A DNA stretch of 64,000 bases from Kumtagia sp964244725. Its GTDB lineage: Bacteria; Pseudomonadota; Alphaproteobacteria; Rhizobiales; Rhizobiaceae. Below, one piece after another: positions 50,987 to 58,983 of this stretch. Made by a program: the position numbers and the translations under genes. A model generated the notes under the pieces. That model was not told where the DNA came from. It worked only from the letters and a program-made list of their open reading frames with translations, and did no database searches. The stretch lies in the NCBI GenBank assembly GCA_964244725.1, contig CAXTJQ010000002.1, positions 310,001-374,000 of the forward strand, given 5' to 3'. Within the stretch, counting starts at the first letter, position 1. Each line of letters starts with the position of its first letter.

Positions 50987-52564
50987 TCAAAAATCCGTCG
51001 GCGCGCCGCCTTCGGCGCGGCGCTTCACGACGAAGGCGTCAAGCTCGTCCCGGATCGCCGGATCCATGTACGGCTGCTCGTAGCTCGCCAGCCTGTCCTT
51101 CCAGACGCGGTTCGCCTTTTCCATCGCGGTCGGCGACCCGGCCTCGGCCCAGCTCTCGAAATTGCGCCAGTCCGACAGGATCGGCGAATAGAACGCCGTC
51201 TTGTAGCGGTCCTGCGTGTGCTGTGTGCCGAAGAAATGCCCGCCCGGCCCGACCGACTGGATCGCGTCGAAGCCGAGCGCCTCGTCCGACAGGTCGAGCG
51301 GCGTCAGGAACTCCGCCACCATCTGCAGGAGGTCGATGTCGAGGATGGTCTTCTCGTAGGAGCAGCGCAGCCCGCCTTCGAGCCAGCCCGCGCCGTGCAG
51401 CATGAAGTTCGCGCCGCCCTGGATCGCCCCCCACAGCGAGAACACGCTCTCATAGGCTGCCTGCGCGTCGACCGTGTTGGCCGCGCAGGTGTTGGAGGTG
51501 CGATAGGGAATCCTGTAGCGCCGCGCAAGTTGTCCGCCGATCATCTGCGCCTTCATGTATTCCGGCGTGCCGAAGGCCGGCGCGCCCGATTTCATGTCGA
51601 CGTTGGAGGTGAACCCGCCATAGGCGACCGGCGCGCCCTTGCGCACCATCTGCGTGAAGGCGAGGCCCGACAGCGCCTCCGCATTCTGCTGCACCAGCGC
51701 GCCGGCGATGGTCACCGGCGCCATCGCGCCCGACAGGGTAAACGGCGTGACGATGACGACCTGGCCGCGTGACGACATCTGGATGATGCCCTCCATCATC
51801 GGCACGTCGAGCTTGAGCGGCGAGTTGGTGTTGATGATGGTGTAGACCGATGGCTCGTCGAGCAGTTGTTCCGGCGAGACGCCGCGCGCGATGCGGGCGA
51901 TCTCAATGCCGTCGACGTTGCGCTCGCGCCCGAGCGAATAGATGTGGAAGACCTTGTCTGTCAGCGTCGCCAGGTCGCGGATGCATTCGAGGTGCCGCAC
52001 CGACGGGTGGATGTCCGTCGGTTCGACCGGGTATCCGCCTGTCGTGTTCAGGATGTTGTGCATCTGGGCGAGCTTGACGAAATTGCGGAAGTCGACCTGA
52101 TTTCCGGGCCGGCGGCCATTGTCCGCGTCCGAGCAGTTGGGCGCGGACCCCATTTGCGAGAGAATCAGGTTGTTGCCGCCGAACCGCACATTGTGAGCCG
52201 GATTGCGGGCGTGGACGGTGAATTCCGGCGGCGCGTGGGAGACGAGTTCGAGCAGCATGTCGGCGTCGAAGCGGACGCGCTCGGACCCTTCGCGAACGTC
52301 CGCGCCATGCTCCTTCATGATCCCGCGCGCGCCCTCGTGCAGCACGTCGACGCCGATTTCGTTCAGCACGCGCAGCGAGGCGAGGTGAATCGATTCGAGT
52401 TCGTCGGCCGAGACGATCTCCGTCGGCCTGAACGGGATCTTCAATTGTCGGAAAGGCGGCTGCTCGAAGGCGTTGCCCGTGCCGGCGCGTTTGCCGGACC
52501 GGCCGCCGCGTCGCGACCGTTCGTTCGCCGCCGGCGGCTCCGGATTATCGAGAACGTCGCTCAT
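50987..52564 (-). CDS. MttB superfamily methyltransferase, non-pyrrolysine (second copy)
   Basis: A 525-residue MttB-family barrel, clearly homologous to the copy at 34211-35785 (shared segments NTNSPLKLDVPMM, TPFTLSGAMAPVTIAGAL, SGAPAFGTPEY, VDAQAAYES). No amber codon is present; the segment before DAQAAYES reads TSNTCAANTV (356-365), differing from copy 1. The N-terminal ~30 residues are Arg/Gly/Ser-rich (NERSRRGGRSGKRAGTG). It heads the minus-strand run to the dehydrogenase and DddP-like genes. A different betaine, or a dimethylsulfonium compound, may be its substrate. Confidence 0.9.
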   Translation of the reverse strand: MSDVLDNPEPPAANERSRRGGRSGKRAGTGNAFEQPPFRQLKIPFRPTEIVSADELESIHLASLRVLNEIGVDVLHEGARGIMKEHGADVREGSERVRFDADMLLELVSHAPPEFTVHARNPAHNVRFGGNNLILSQMGSAPNCSDADNGRRPGNQVDFRNFVKLAQMHNILNTTGGYPVEPTDIHPSVRHLECIRDLATLTDKVFHIYSLGRERNVDGIEIARIARGVSPEQLLDEPSVYTIINTNSPLKLDVPMMEGIIQMSSRGQVVIVTPFTLSGAMAPVTIAGALVQQNAEALSGLAFTQMVRKGAPVAYGGFTSNVDMKSGAPAFGTPEYMKAQMIGGQLARRYRIPYRTSNTCAANTVDAQAAYESVFSLWGAIQGGANFMLHGAGWLEGGLRCSYEKTILDIDLLQMVAEFLTPLDLSDEALGFDAIQSVGPGGHFFGTQHTQDRYKTAFYSPILSDWRNFESWAEAGSPTAMEKANRVWKDRLASYEQPYMDPAIRDELDAFVVKRRAEGGAPTDF

Positions 52565-52743
52565 GCAGTCACTCGCAGCTTTGCCATCGCGGCCGCAATA
52601 TGGACCGCCGGGCAACCCGCCATTGCGGAGGCGACGACTCCAAGCGCGAAGGAAGCGACATGGCCGCGAGCGTCCCCCGAAGCCGCTCGCCACGCTTCCG
52701 ACAAGGCTTTGAAGCTGTCGGACTCTTCGCTACAGTGCGGCAT
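52561..52743 (-). CDS. Possible 60-aa protein upstream of MttB copy 2
   Basis: A 60-residue frame with an Ala-rich helical C-terminal half; its stop overlaps the MttB copy 2 start (GCATGA). The overlap suggests coupling, but third-position GC content is lower than in the neighbours and no ribosome site is clear. Otherwise the 348-base region between MttB copy 2 and the aminotransferase holds nothing I can recognise. Confidence 0.3.
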   Translation of the reverse strand: MPHCSEESDSFKALSEAWRAASGDARGHVASFALGVVASAMAGCPAVHIAAAMAKLRVTA

Positions 52744-52912
52744 GGTCCGACGCCTTCGCGCACGATCGCCCTTCGCCTCGACGCCGTCGCCGCGGTCGCG
52801 TCGCGCGGAGCTGATGCGGCTTTGCGCGCGCATCGGCTATTCGCCGCCTTCGCACTCGCGCTGACCTTCACCCCGGCGCCGCCGGATTGAATCAAGACGA
52901 GAGGCCAATGCC

Positions 52913-54295
52913 ATGACATATCAGAACTATTCGCTGACGCAGCTTCGGGAGATCGACGCCGCGCATCATCTTCATCCGTTCACCGACCACAAGGACCTGC
53001 GCAAGGCCGGCGGGCGCATGATCACGCGCGCCGATGGGCCGTTCATCTACGATTCGGAGGGCCACCAGATCCTCGACGGGATGGCCGGCCTCTGGTGCGT
53101 GAACGTCGGCTACGGGCGTCACGAACTCGCCGAAGCGGCCTACGAGCAGATGAAGGAACTGCCCTATTACAATTCCTTCTTCCGCTGTTCGACGCCGACG
53201 CCCGTGCTTCTCGCCAAGCGGATCGCCGATCTGGCGCCCAGGCACATCAACCAGGTCTTCTTCGGCTGTTCGGGCTCCGAAGCCAACGACACCGCGCTGC
53301 GGCTGGTGCGCCGTTACTGGGCGCTCGAGGGCAGGCCGGAGAAGAACCGCATCATCTCGCGCAACAATGCCTATCATGGCTCGACGATCGCCGGCTCGTC
53401 GCTGGGTGGGATGGAGCACATGCATGCGCAGCTCGGCGGCGCGGTGCCCAATATCGTGCATGTGATGATGCCCTATGCGTTCGAACTGGCGCTTCCGGGC
53501 GAAAGCGACGATGATTTCGGCCTGCGCGCTGCGAAAGCCGTGGAGGATGCGATCCTCGACGCCGGCGCGGAAAACGTCGCGGCATTCATCGGCGAACCCG
53601 TCATGGGCGCGGGAGGCGTCAAGATTCCGCCTGCGAGCTATTGGCCGGAAGTCCAGCGCATCTGCCGCAAATACGATGTGCTGCTGATGCTCGACGAAGT
53701 CATCACCGGCTACGGCCGCACCGGCAACTGGTTCGCCGCGCAGACCTACGATATCGAGCCCGACACGATCACGACGGCCAAGGCGCTCACCTCCGGCTAT
53801 CAGCCGCTTTCCGCCCTGCTGGTCAGCGACCGGATCGCGGAAACGCTGCAGGAGAAGGGCGGCGAGTTCCATCACGGCTACACCTATTCCGGCCACCCGG
53901 TCGCCTGCGCCGTGGCGCTGAAGAATCTCGACATCATCGAAAAGGAAGGGCTGGTCGAGCGCGTGCGCGACGACACCGGACCCTATTTCGCCCGGATGCT
54001 TGGCGAGCGCGTCGCCGGGCATCCGCTGGTCGGCGAAACGCGCAGCATCGGCATGATGGCCGCCATCGAGATCGTCAGGGACAAGGGTACGCGCGAGCGA
54101 TTCGCGCCGGACGGACGCGCGGCCGGGATCGTGCGCGACCACGCGATCGAGAACGGCCTCATGATGCGCGCGACGCACGACACGATGATCCTTTCGCCGC
54201 CGATCATGTGGACGCGCGCGACTGTCGACATGGCGGGCGACCGGATCGTCAGGGCGCTTGATCTTGCGCAGGCCGACCTCGACGGTTCAAGGTAG
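52913..54295 (+). CDS. Class III omega-amino acid:pyruvate-type aminotransferase
   Basis: A 460-residue aminotransferase. The PLP Lys lies in TTAKALTSGYQP and the cofactor Asp in MLDEVITGYGRTG; FFGCSGSEANDTALRLV is the PLP-phosphate-binding segment. This is the group of omega-amino acid, putrescine or beta-alanine:pyruvate transaminases. Beta-alanine or a related product of a betaine or DMSP-type pathway is a possible amino donor. It is divergent from MttB copy 2 and followed after 46 bases by an AhpD-like gene. Confidence 0.85.
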   Translation: MTYQNYSLTQLREIDAAHHLHPFTDHKDLRKAGGRMITRADGPFIYDSEGHQILDGMAGLWCVNVGYGRHELAEAAYEQMKELPYYNSFFRCSTPTPVLLAKRIADLAPRHINQVFFGCSGSEANDTALRLVRRYWALEGRPEKNRIISRNNAYHGSTIAGSSLGGMEHMHAQLGGAVPNIVHVMMPYAFELALPGESDDDFGLRAAKAVEDAILDAGAENVAAFIGEPVMGAGGVKIPPASYWPEVQRICRKYDVLLMLDEVITGYGRTGNWFAAQTYDIEPDTITTAKALTSGYQPLSALLVSDRIAETLQEKGGEFHHGYTYSGHPVACAVALKNLDIIEKEGLVERVRDDTGPYFARMLGERVAGHPLVGETRSIGMMAAIEIVRDKGTRERFAPDGRAAGIVRDHAIENGLMMRATHDTMILSPPIMWTRATVDMAGDRIVRALDLAQADLDGSR

Positions 54296-54341
54296 GAAAA
54301 CGGCGGGAGCGGAGCTGTCCGCTTCGCCCTTGGAGGTTTCG

Positions 54342-54752
54342 ATGTCAGGAAAGTCGATCGTCCCGCTGGTCGAATACGAGATGGCGGACGATCCGGTGCG
54401 CGCCGTCTACGACGACATCATGGCGACGCGGAAATCCGACTGGATCAACAATTTCTGGAAAGTGCTGGCGCACGACCCGACGTTGCTGAAGCGGACCTGG
54501 GAATCGGTCCGCGACGCGATGGCGCCGGGTGCGCTCGATCCGCTCACCAAGGAACTGATCTACATCGCCGTCTCGGCGACCAACGGCTGCGAATACTGCA
54601 CCTATTCGCACACCGCCTCGGCGCGCTCGAAAGGCATGAGCGACGCGCAGTTCATGGAAGTCCTTTCGGTTGTCGGGATGGCCAACGAGACCAACCGCCT
54701 CGCCAATGCGCTGAGGCCGCCGGTCGACGTGCAGTTCCAGCCGCGCGATTGA
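54342..54752 (+). CDS. Carboxymuconolactone decarboxylase/AhpD-like protein
   Basis: A 136-residue AhpD-fold protein with the redox motif CEYCTYSH (CxxC...H) and TKELIYIAVSATNG before it. Members reduce peroxides or disulphides. In this locus it may detoxify H2O2 from the oxidases, but that is inference. A GGAGG site precedes the ATG at 54342. Confidence 0.85.
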   Translation: MSGKSIVPLVEYEMADDPVRAVYDDIMATRKSDWINNFWKVLAHDPTLLKRTWESVRDAMAPGALDPLTKELIYIAVSATNGCEYCTYSHTASARSKGMSDAQFMEVLSVVGMANETNRLANALRPPVDVQFQPRD

Positions 54753-54816
54753 CTGCATGTTGTGGAACGCGCCATTCCGGATCGGCGTTACCGCTCGAAG
54801 GCAGGAGGGCATCGTC

Positions 54817-55173
54817 ATGACCAGGCGTAAAGCAACACGCGACGCAGCGGCGATCGCGGCCGACCTGATGTTCGCCCCGGCCGTCATGTGGATGCGGATC
54901 CCGACGATGGTCGCGGAGCCACGCAGGGCCGGCGGCCTGGGCGTCGAAAGCATGCGGGCGATCGACGAGAAAACCAAGGCGGCGGCGCAGGGCGCGCTTT
55001 CGGCTCAGGCCTCGCTGGCGAGGGCGGCGATGTCGTTCTGGCCCGATGTGATGGCCGGCAAGGTCCCCTCGCTGTGGAGCGGGGCGGCGGCGGAAGACGC
55101 TGTCAACGCCGCGTGGCGTCCCGCGGGCAGGGCCGTTCGCGCGAATTTCAGGCGGCTTGGCAAGATCGGATAG
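54817..55173 (+). CDS. Hypothetical phasin-like protein
   Basis: A 118-residue Ala-rich helical protein starting at the ATG at 54817 after an AGGAGGG site. Ala/Met-rich amphipathic helices and basic ends resemble small phasin-like proteins, but I cannot assign it firmly. It lies between the AhpD-like gene and an empty 399-base region. Confidence 0.55.
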   Translation: MTRRKATRDAAAIAADLMFAPAVMWMRIPTMVAEPRRAGGLGVESMRAIDEKTKAAAQGALSAQASLARAAMSFWPDVMAGKVPSLWSGAAAEDAVNAAWRPAGRAVRANFRRLGKIG

Positions 55174-55572
55174 CGCGCATTGACAGGCAGAAGCCGTGCC
55201 TGCCGGTCGCCCGGCCAAACACGGCTCTTGCCAAATCGACGCATGGCCTTCGCGACGAACAACACTGCGAAGAGTACCGCTCCGGTACGCGAGACCTGAT
55301 CCGGAGCGCTTGAACGGCTGCATCACCGCTCTGTCCCTGTTCTAGACGGACAGTGTTACCGTGCGGTTATCGAAACCCTAAGCAAAGCTGAACGGGCGCT
55401 TTTTTCGGGCCGGAGGGCGGCGAACACCGCTTACGCAGCGTCCGGTTCGCAGGCGCACGGGAGTCCGGGGAGGGGACGCCGTTGCGTTCCCCGCGAAGGT
55501 CGCCGATAGAAACGGAATGGAGCCGCCGTCCTCGCCGCGGCGATCCAAGGTCGAAATCCTGCCGGACGGAAG
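55174..55572. other. Intergenic region without recognised gene
   Basis: About 400 bases with no coding pattern on either strand. I looked for a cobalamin riboswitch because a corrinoid-synthesis gene follows, but found no B12-box-like or stem core. It probably holds the promoter of the cupin-cobQ pair. Confidence 0.4.
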
Positions 55573-56184
55573 ATGGTGCCCGACCCGAACGCAACATTGC
55601 TGGACCTGTTCAGGGTCTATCTGGAGGGTTTCGCCGACGAGACGGTGCGCTCGTACATCGCCGCGATCGGCGAGACGATGGCGCGCAGAACGGTCGCGCC
55701 GCGGCCGCTGCCCTGCCTGCGTCATCTAGACGGGCTCGCGCAGGCGGCCCCGCCAGATGCCGCCGGCTTGGTCAGCCATCTGGCCGATCGCGCGGACACG
55801 TTCTCCTGGGGGCAAACCTACACCGCCGAGGATTTCGGCCCCGACTTTCTCGCCCGATATGGCTGGCTTGAACTCTTCGGGACCCGAGGCCAGTTCGTCA
55901 ACGACGGCATGGCGGCCGGTTTCCTCGTTCTCGGGCCGCATGTCCACTACCCGGACCATCACCACATCGCCGAGGAGGTCTATATCCCGCTGACCGGCGG
56001 CGCGCGATGGCGCAAGGGCGACGGCGACTATGCCGCCAAGGAAGCCGGGGCTGTGATCCATCACCCTTCGGGCGTCAGCCATGCGATGCGCACCGGCGAC
56101 GAAGCCTTGCTCGCGCTCTATCTGTGGCGCGGCGGGCCGCTGGCGCAAAAGTCGGTGATCGGCGCGGCGATCGGAGCCGCCTGA
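55573..56184 (+). CDS. Cupin protein of the DMSP lyase family (DddQ-like)
   Basis: A 203-residue cupin, the size of DddQ. The metal-site pattern reads HVHYPDHHHIAEEVY (residues 123-137) and a distal VSHAM. Y126, H131, E135, Y137 and H170 align by eye with DddQ Y120, H125, E129, Y131 and H163. The first 80 residues are helical as in that family (LPCLRHL, FSWGQTYT). Such enzymes cleave dimethylsulfoniopropionate to dimethyl sulfide and acrylate; other cupin roles remain possible. It is followed after one base by cobQ. Confidence 0.7.
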   Translation: MVPDPNATLLDLFRVYLEGFADETVRSYIAAIGETMARRTVAPRPLPCLRHLDGLAQAAPPDAAGLVSHLADRADTFSWGQTYTAEDFGPDFLARYGWLELFGTRGQFVNDGMAAGFLVLGPHVHYPDHHHIAEEVYIPLTGGARWRKGDGDYAAKEAGAVIHHPSGVSHAMRTGDEALLALYLWRGGPLAQKSVIGAAIGAA

Positions 56185-56185
56185 T

Positions 56186-57655
56186 ATGGCGAAAGCCATC
56201 ATGCTCCAGGGAACAGGCTCGGATGTCGGCAAGACCGTGCTGGTCGCGGGCCTCTGCCGCGTGGCGCGCAACCGCGGAATTTCGGTTCGTCCGTTCAAGC
56301 CGCAGAACATGTCTAACAACGCCGCCGTCGCCGACATCCCCGGCGAGGCGGGCGGCGGCGAGATCGGGCGCGGCCAATGGTTGCAGGCGCTGGCCTGCGG
56401 CGTGGCGGCGACCGTCCACATGAACCCGGTGCTGCTGAAGCCGCAGAGCGAGACCGGCTCGCAGATCGTGGTTCAGGGCAAGGTTTTCGGACAGGCCAAG
56501 GCGCGCGACTATCAGGCGATGAAGCCCGGGCTGATGGATGCCGTCCTCGATTCGTGGACCAAGGTCGGCCAGTCAGCTGACCTCGTCATCGTCGAAGGCG
56601 CGGGGTCGCCGGCCGAGATCAACCTGCGGCCGCGCGACATCGCCAATATGGGATTCGCCACGCGCGCCAACGTGCCGGTCATTCTCGTCGGCGACATCGA
56701 TCGCGGCGGGGTGATCGCCTCGATCGCCGGCACCCATCTGATATTGCCGGAGGACGACCGCCGGATGATCGCCGGGTATCTGATCAACAAGTTCCGCGGC
56801 GATGTCTCTCTGTTCGACGATGGCCTCGCGGCGATCGAGCGGTTCACCGGCTGGCGCTGTTTCGGCGTGGCGCCGTGGCTGAAGGCGGCCGCCGCGCTCC
56901 CGGCGGAAGACTCCGTGGCGCTGGAGCGCCTGACGAAGGGCGAGAGCCGAGCGCTGAAGGTCGCCGTACCGATGCTGGCGCGGATCGCGAACTTCGACGA
57001 TCTCGACCCGTTGCGCGCCGAGCCGCAGGTCGATGTCGTGTTCGTGCCGCCCGGCGAGCCGCTTCCGGCCGATGCCGGCCTGGTCGTCGTCCCCGGCTCC
57101 AAGTCGACCATCGGCGATCTTGCGGAATTCCGCCGCAACGGCTGGGACCGCGGCCTTTGGGACCATCGCCGGCGCGGCGGCCATATCGTTGGTCTCTGCG
57201 GCGGCTACCAGATGCTCGGCCGCACGGTTCGCGACGCGTTCGGTCTGGAAGGCGAGGCGACGGAGACGGTGGGCCTCGGCCTGCTCGATATCGAAACGGT
57301 GATGGAACCTGAAAAAATCGTGCGCAACGTCTCGGCGCGCTCGATGCATTTCGACACGCCGCTCGACGGCTACGAGATCCATCTCGGCCGCACCACGGGC
57401 GCGGATTGCCTCCGGCCGGCGACCATGATCGGCGGCGCCGCCGACGGCGCGACATCGGCGGACGGCAAGGTGTTCGGGACCTATTTACACGGACTTTTCG
57501 CGGCCGACGAATTCCGCGCCCGCTACCTCGCGAGCCTCGGCGTGGGCGGCGGCGGCGTCGACTATCGCGGCGCCGTCGAACGGGCGCTTGACGACATCGC
57601 GGCGCATCTCGAAATGCATCTCGACTGCGACGCGATCTTCGCGCTCGCGCGATAG
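56186..57655 (+). CDS. cobQ: Cobyric acid synthase
   Basis: A 489-residue CobQ/CbiP. The N-terminal ATP-grasp-like DethiobiotinS fold has GTGSDVGKT, FKPQNMSNNA and VIVEGAGSPAEINL; the C-terminal class I glutamine amidotransferase has VGLCGGYQML (nucleophile Cys) and YLHGLF. It amidates adenosylcobyrinic diamide at four positions in cobalamin synthesis. Its place next to the corrinoid-dependent methyl system may ensure cofactor supply. The stop is three bases from the convergent TauE stop. Confidence 0.95.
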   Translation: MAKAIMLQGTGSDVGKTVLVAGLCRVARNRGISVRPFKPQNMSNNAAVADIPGEAGGGEIGRGQWLQALACGVAATVHMNPVLLKPQSETGSQIVVQGKVFGQAKARDYQAMKPGLMDAVLDSWTKVGQSADLVIVEGAGSPAEINLRPRDIANMGFATRANVPVILVGDIDRGGVIASIAGTHLILPEDDRRMIAGYLINKFRGDVSLFDDGLAAIERFTGWRCFGVAPWLKAAAALPAEDSVALERLTKGESRALKVAVPMLARIANFDDLDPLRAEPQVDVVFVPPGEPLPADAGLVVVPGSKSTIGDLAEFRRNGWDRGLWDHRRRGGHIVGLCGGYQMLGRTVRDAFGLEGEATETVGLGLLDIETVMEPEKIVRNVSARSMHFDTPLDGYEIHLGRTTGADCLRPATMIGGAADGATSADGKVFGTYLHGLFAADEFRARYLASLGVGGGGVDYRGAVERALDDIAAHLEMHLDCDAIFALAR

Positions 57656-57657
57656 CG

Positions 57658-58443
57658 TCAGACCCCTACCCAGACGCGCAAGGGATGCGCCGGATCGATC
57701 AGCAGCCGCGCGGCGAGCGCGACGCAGGTCAGCACGAGCAGCGGCTTGATGAGCCGCGCGCCGTTGCGGATGGCCAGGGTTGCGCCCAGACGCGCGCCGA
57801 AGAACTGCGCGATGCCCATGATCAGGCCGATCTTCCACGACACCACGCCGACCGCCGCGAAGACCGCGAAACCGCCAAGGTTCGAGGCGAAGTTCAGGAG
57901 CTTGGTGTGCGCGGTCGCCTTGAGCATGCCGAAACCCGCCAGTCCGACGAAGGCCAGCATGAAGAACGAACCCGCGCCCGGCCCGAAGACCCCGTCGTAG
58001 AAACCGATGGCCGGCACGATCGTCGCGCCGAAGACGAAAGGCGGCAGCCGGCGGGCGCGGTCGATGTCGTCCATGTTAGGCTTGAGCGCGAAATAGAGCG
58101 CTATGGCGATCAGGACGAAGGGCAGGGCGATGCGCAGGAGATCGCCCGGAAGCCTGCTCGCAAGCAGCGCGCCGGCCGCGCCGCCCGCGCCGGAGAGCAG
58201 CGCCATCGGCCATTGCGCGCGCAGGTCGACCTGACCCCTCGCGGCATAGGCGATCGTCGCCGAGCCAGACCCGAACAGGCCCTGCAACTTATTCGTCCCG
58301 AGCGCTTCCACCGGCGAAAAACCCGCCAGCAGCAGCGCCGGGACGCCGATCAGACCGCCGCCGCCGGCGATCGAATCGACGAAACCGGCCGCCAAGGCCG
58401 CGCCCGCCAGCAGGAATGTCGTCTGGATGGAAAATTCGACCAT
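57658..58443 (-). CDS. TauE/SafE-family sulfite/anion exporter
   Basis: A 261-residue inner-membrane protein with about eight hydrophobic segments and the TSUP features AGFVDSIAGGGGLIGVPALL near the N-terminus and FGPGAGSFFML in the middle. Family members move sulfite, sulfoacetate or related organic anions. A sulfur-related substrate would suit the DMSP-lyase-like genes but is only suggestive. It converges with cobQ and diverges from the TerB gene. Confidence 0.88.
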   Translation of the reverse strand: MVEFSIQTTFLLAGAALAAGFVDSIAGGGGLIGVPALLLAGFSPVEALGTNKLQGLFGSGSATIAYAARGQVDLRAQWPMALLSGAGGAAGALLASRLPGDLLRIALPFVLIAIALYFALKPNMDDIDRARRLPPFVFGATIVPAIGFYDGVFGPGAGSFFMLAFVGLAGFGMLKATAHTKLLNFASNLGGFAVFAAVGVVSWKIGLIMGIAQFFGARLGATLAIRNGARLIKPLLVLTCVALAARLLIDPAHPLRVWVGV

Positions 58444-58544
58444 ATGCCGCCCCGGATCGCACCGGGCGTTCCATCACGCGCAATTCGATTGCGCAAGCCG
58501 CGTTTCGCGATAGGAATAGGGCCGCACCCGCCAGGATTCGCACG

Positions 58545-58976
58545 ATGCCGCATGGAATGCTTGCCCGCGTCAAATCGTTTTTCGAAGGCGATCCGGGCGT
58601 GCGCAAGGTCGCCGACGATCCCTCGCTGTCGGCCGAACTGCTTTTGCTTTTCCGCATGATTCTTGCCGATGGCGTGGTCGACGAGCAGGAACTCGCGACG
58701 TTCCGGCGAATCTGCCGCGATTCGTTCGATATCGACGAGGACAGCATCGACGGCGTCGTCGAATACCTCAACGAGTATGGCTACGAGACGAGCGGCGCGC
58801 AGGCGCTTTCGCTGTTCCGCGATGTCGACATCGATCGCCGCAAGCTGCTTGCCCGGCACATGGCCGAGATCGCAAAGGCCGATTCCAACCTGGCGGAAAA
58901 GGAAGTGCAGCTCCTGCGCCGCACGCTCGACCTTTTGGGCCTGAGCCCGGTCGATCTGGTGCGCCCGCTCGGGTAG
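58545..58976 (+). CDS. TerB-family (DjlA/tellurite-resistance) protein
   Basis: A 143-residue protein with the TerB helical fold: LLLLFRMILADGVVDEQELA and KADSNLAEKEVQLLRRTLDLL. The acidic loops (ADGVVDEQE, ADSNLAEKE) are typical metal-binding-like turns. The family is tied to stress and phage or metal resistance, with unknown mechanism. It stands alone, divergent from the TauE gene. Confidence 0.85.
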   Translation: MPHGMLARVKSFFEGDPGVRKVADDPSLSAELLLLFRMILADGVVDEQELATFRRICRDSFDIDEDSIDGVVEYLNEYGYETSGAQALSLFRDVDIDRRKLLARHMAEIAKADSNLAEKEVQLLRRTLDLLGLSPVDLVRPLG

Positions 58977-58983
58977 CCCGCGT

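Noticed and set aside
52600..52890. Plus-strand ORF of 96 codons upstream of the aminotransferase
   Set aside because: No clear ribosome site, Arg/Ala-rich composition typical of noise, and it overlaps the promoter region between divergent genes.
55174..55572. Cobalamin riboswitch before the cupin-cobQ pair
   Set aside because: I found no B12-box-like core or the expected conserved helices; only generic GC-rich sequence is visible.
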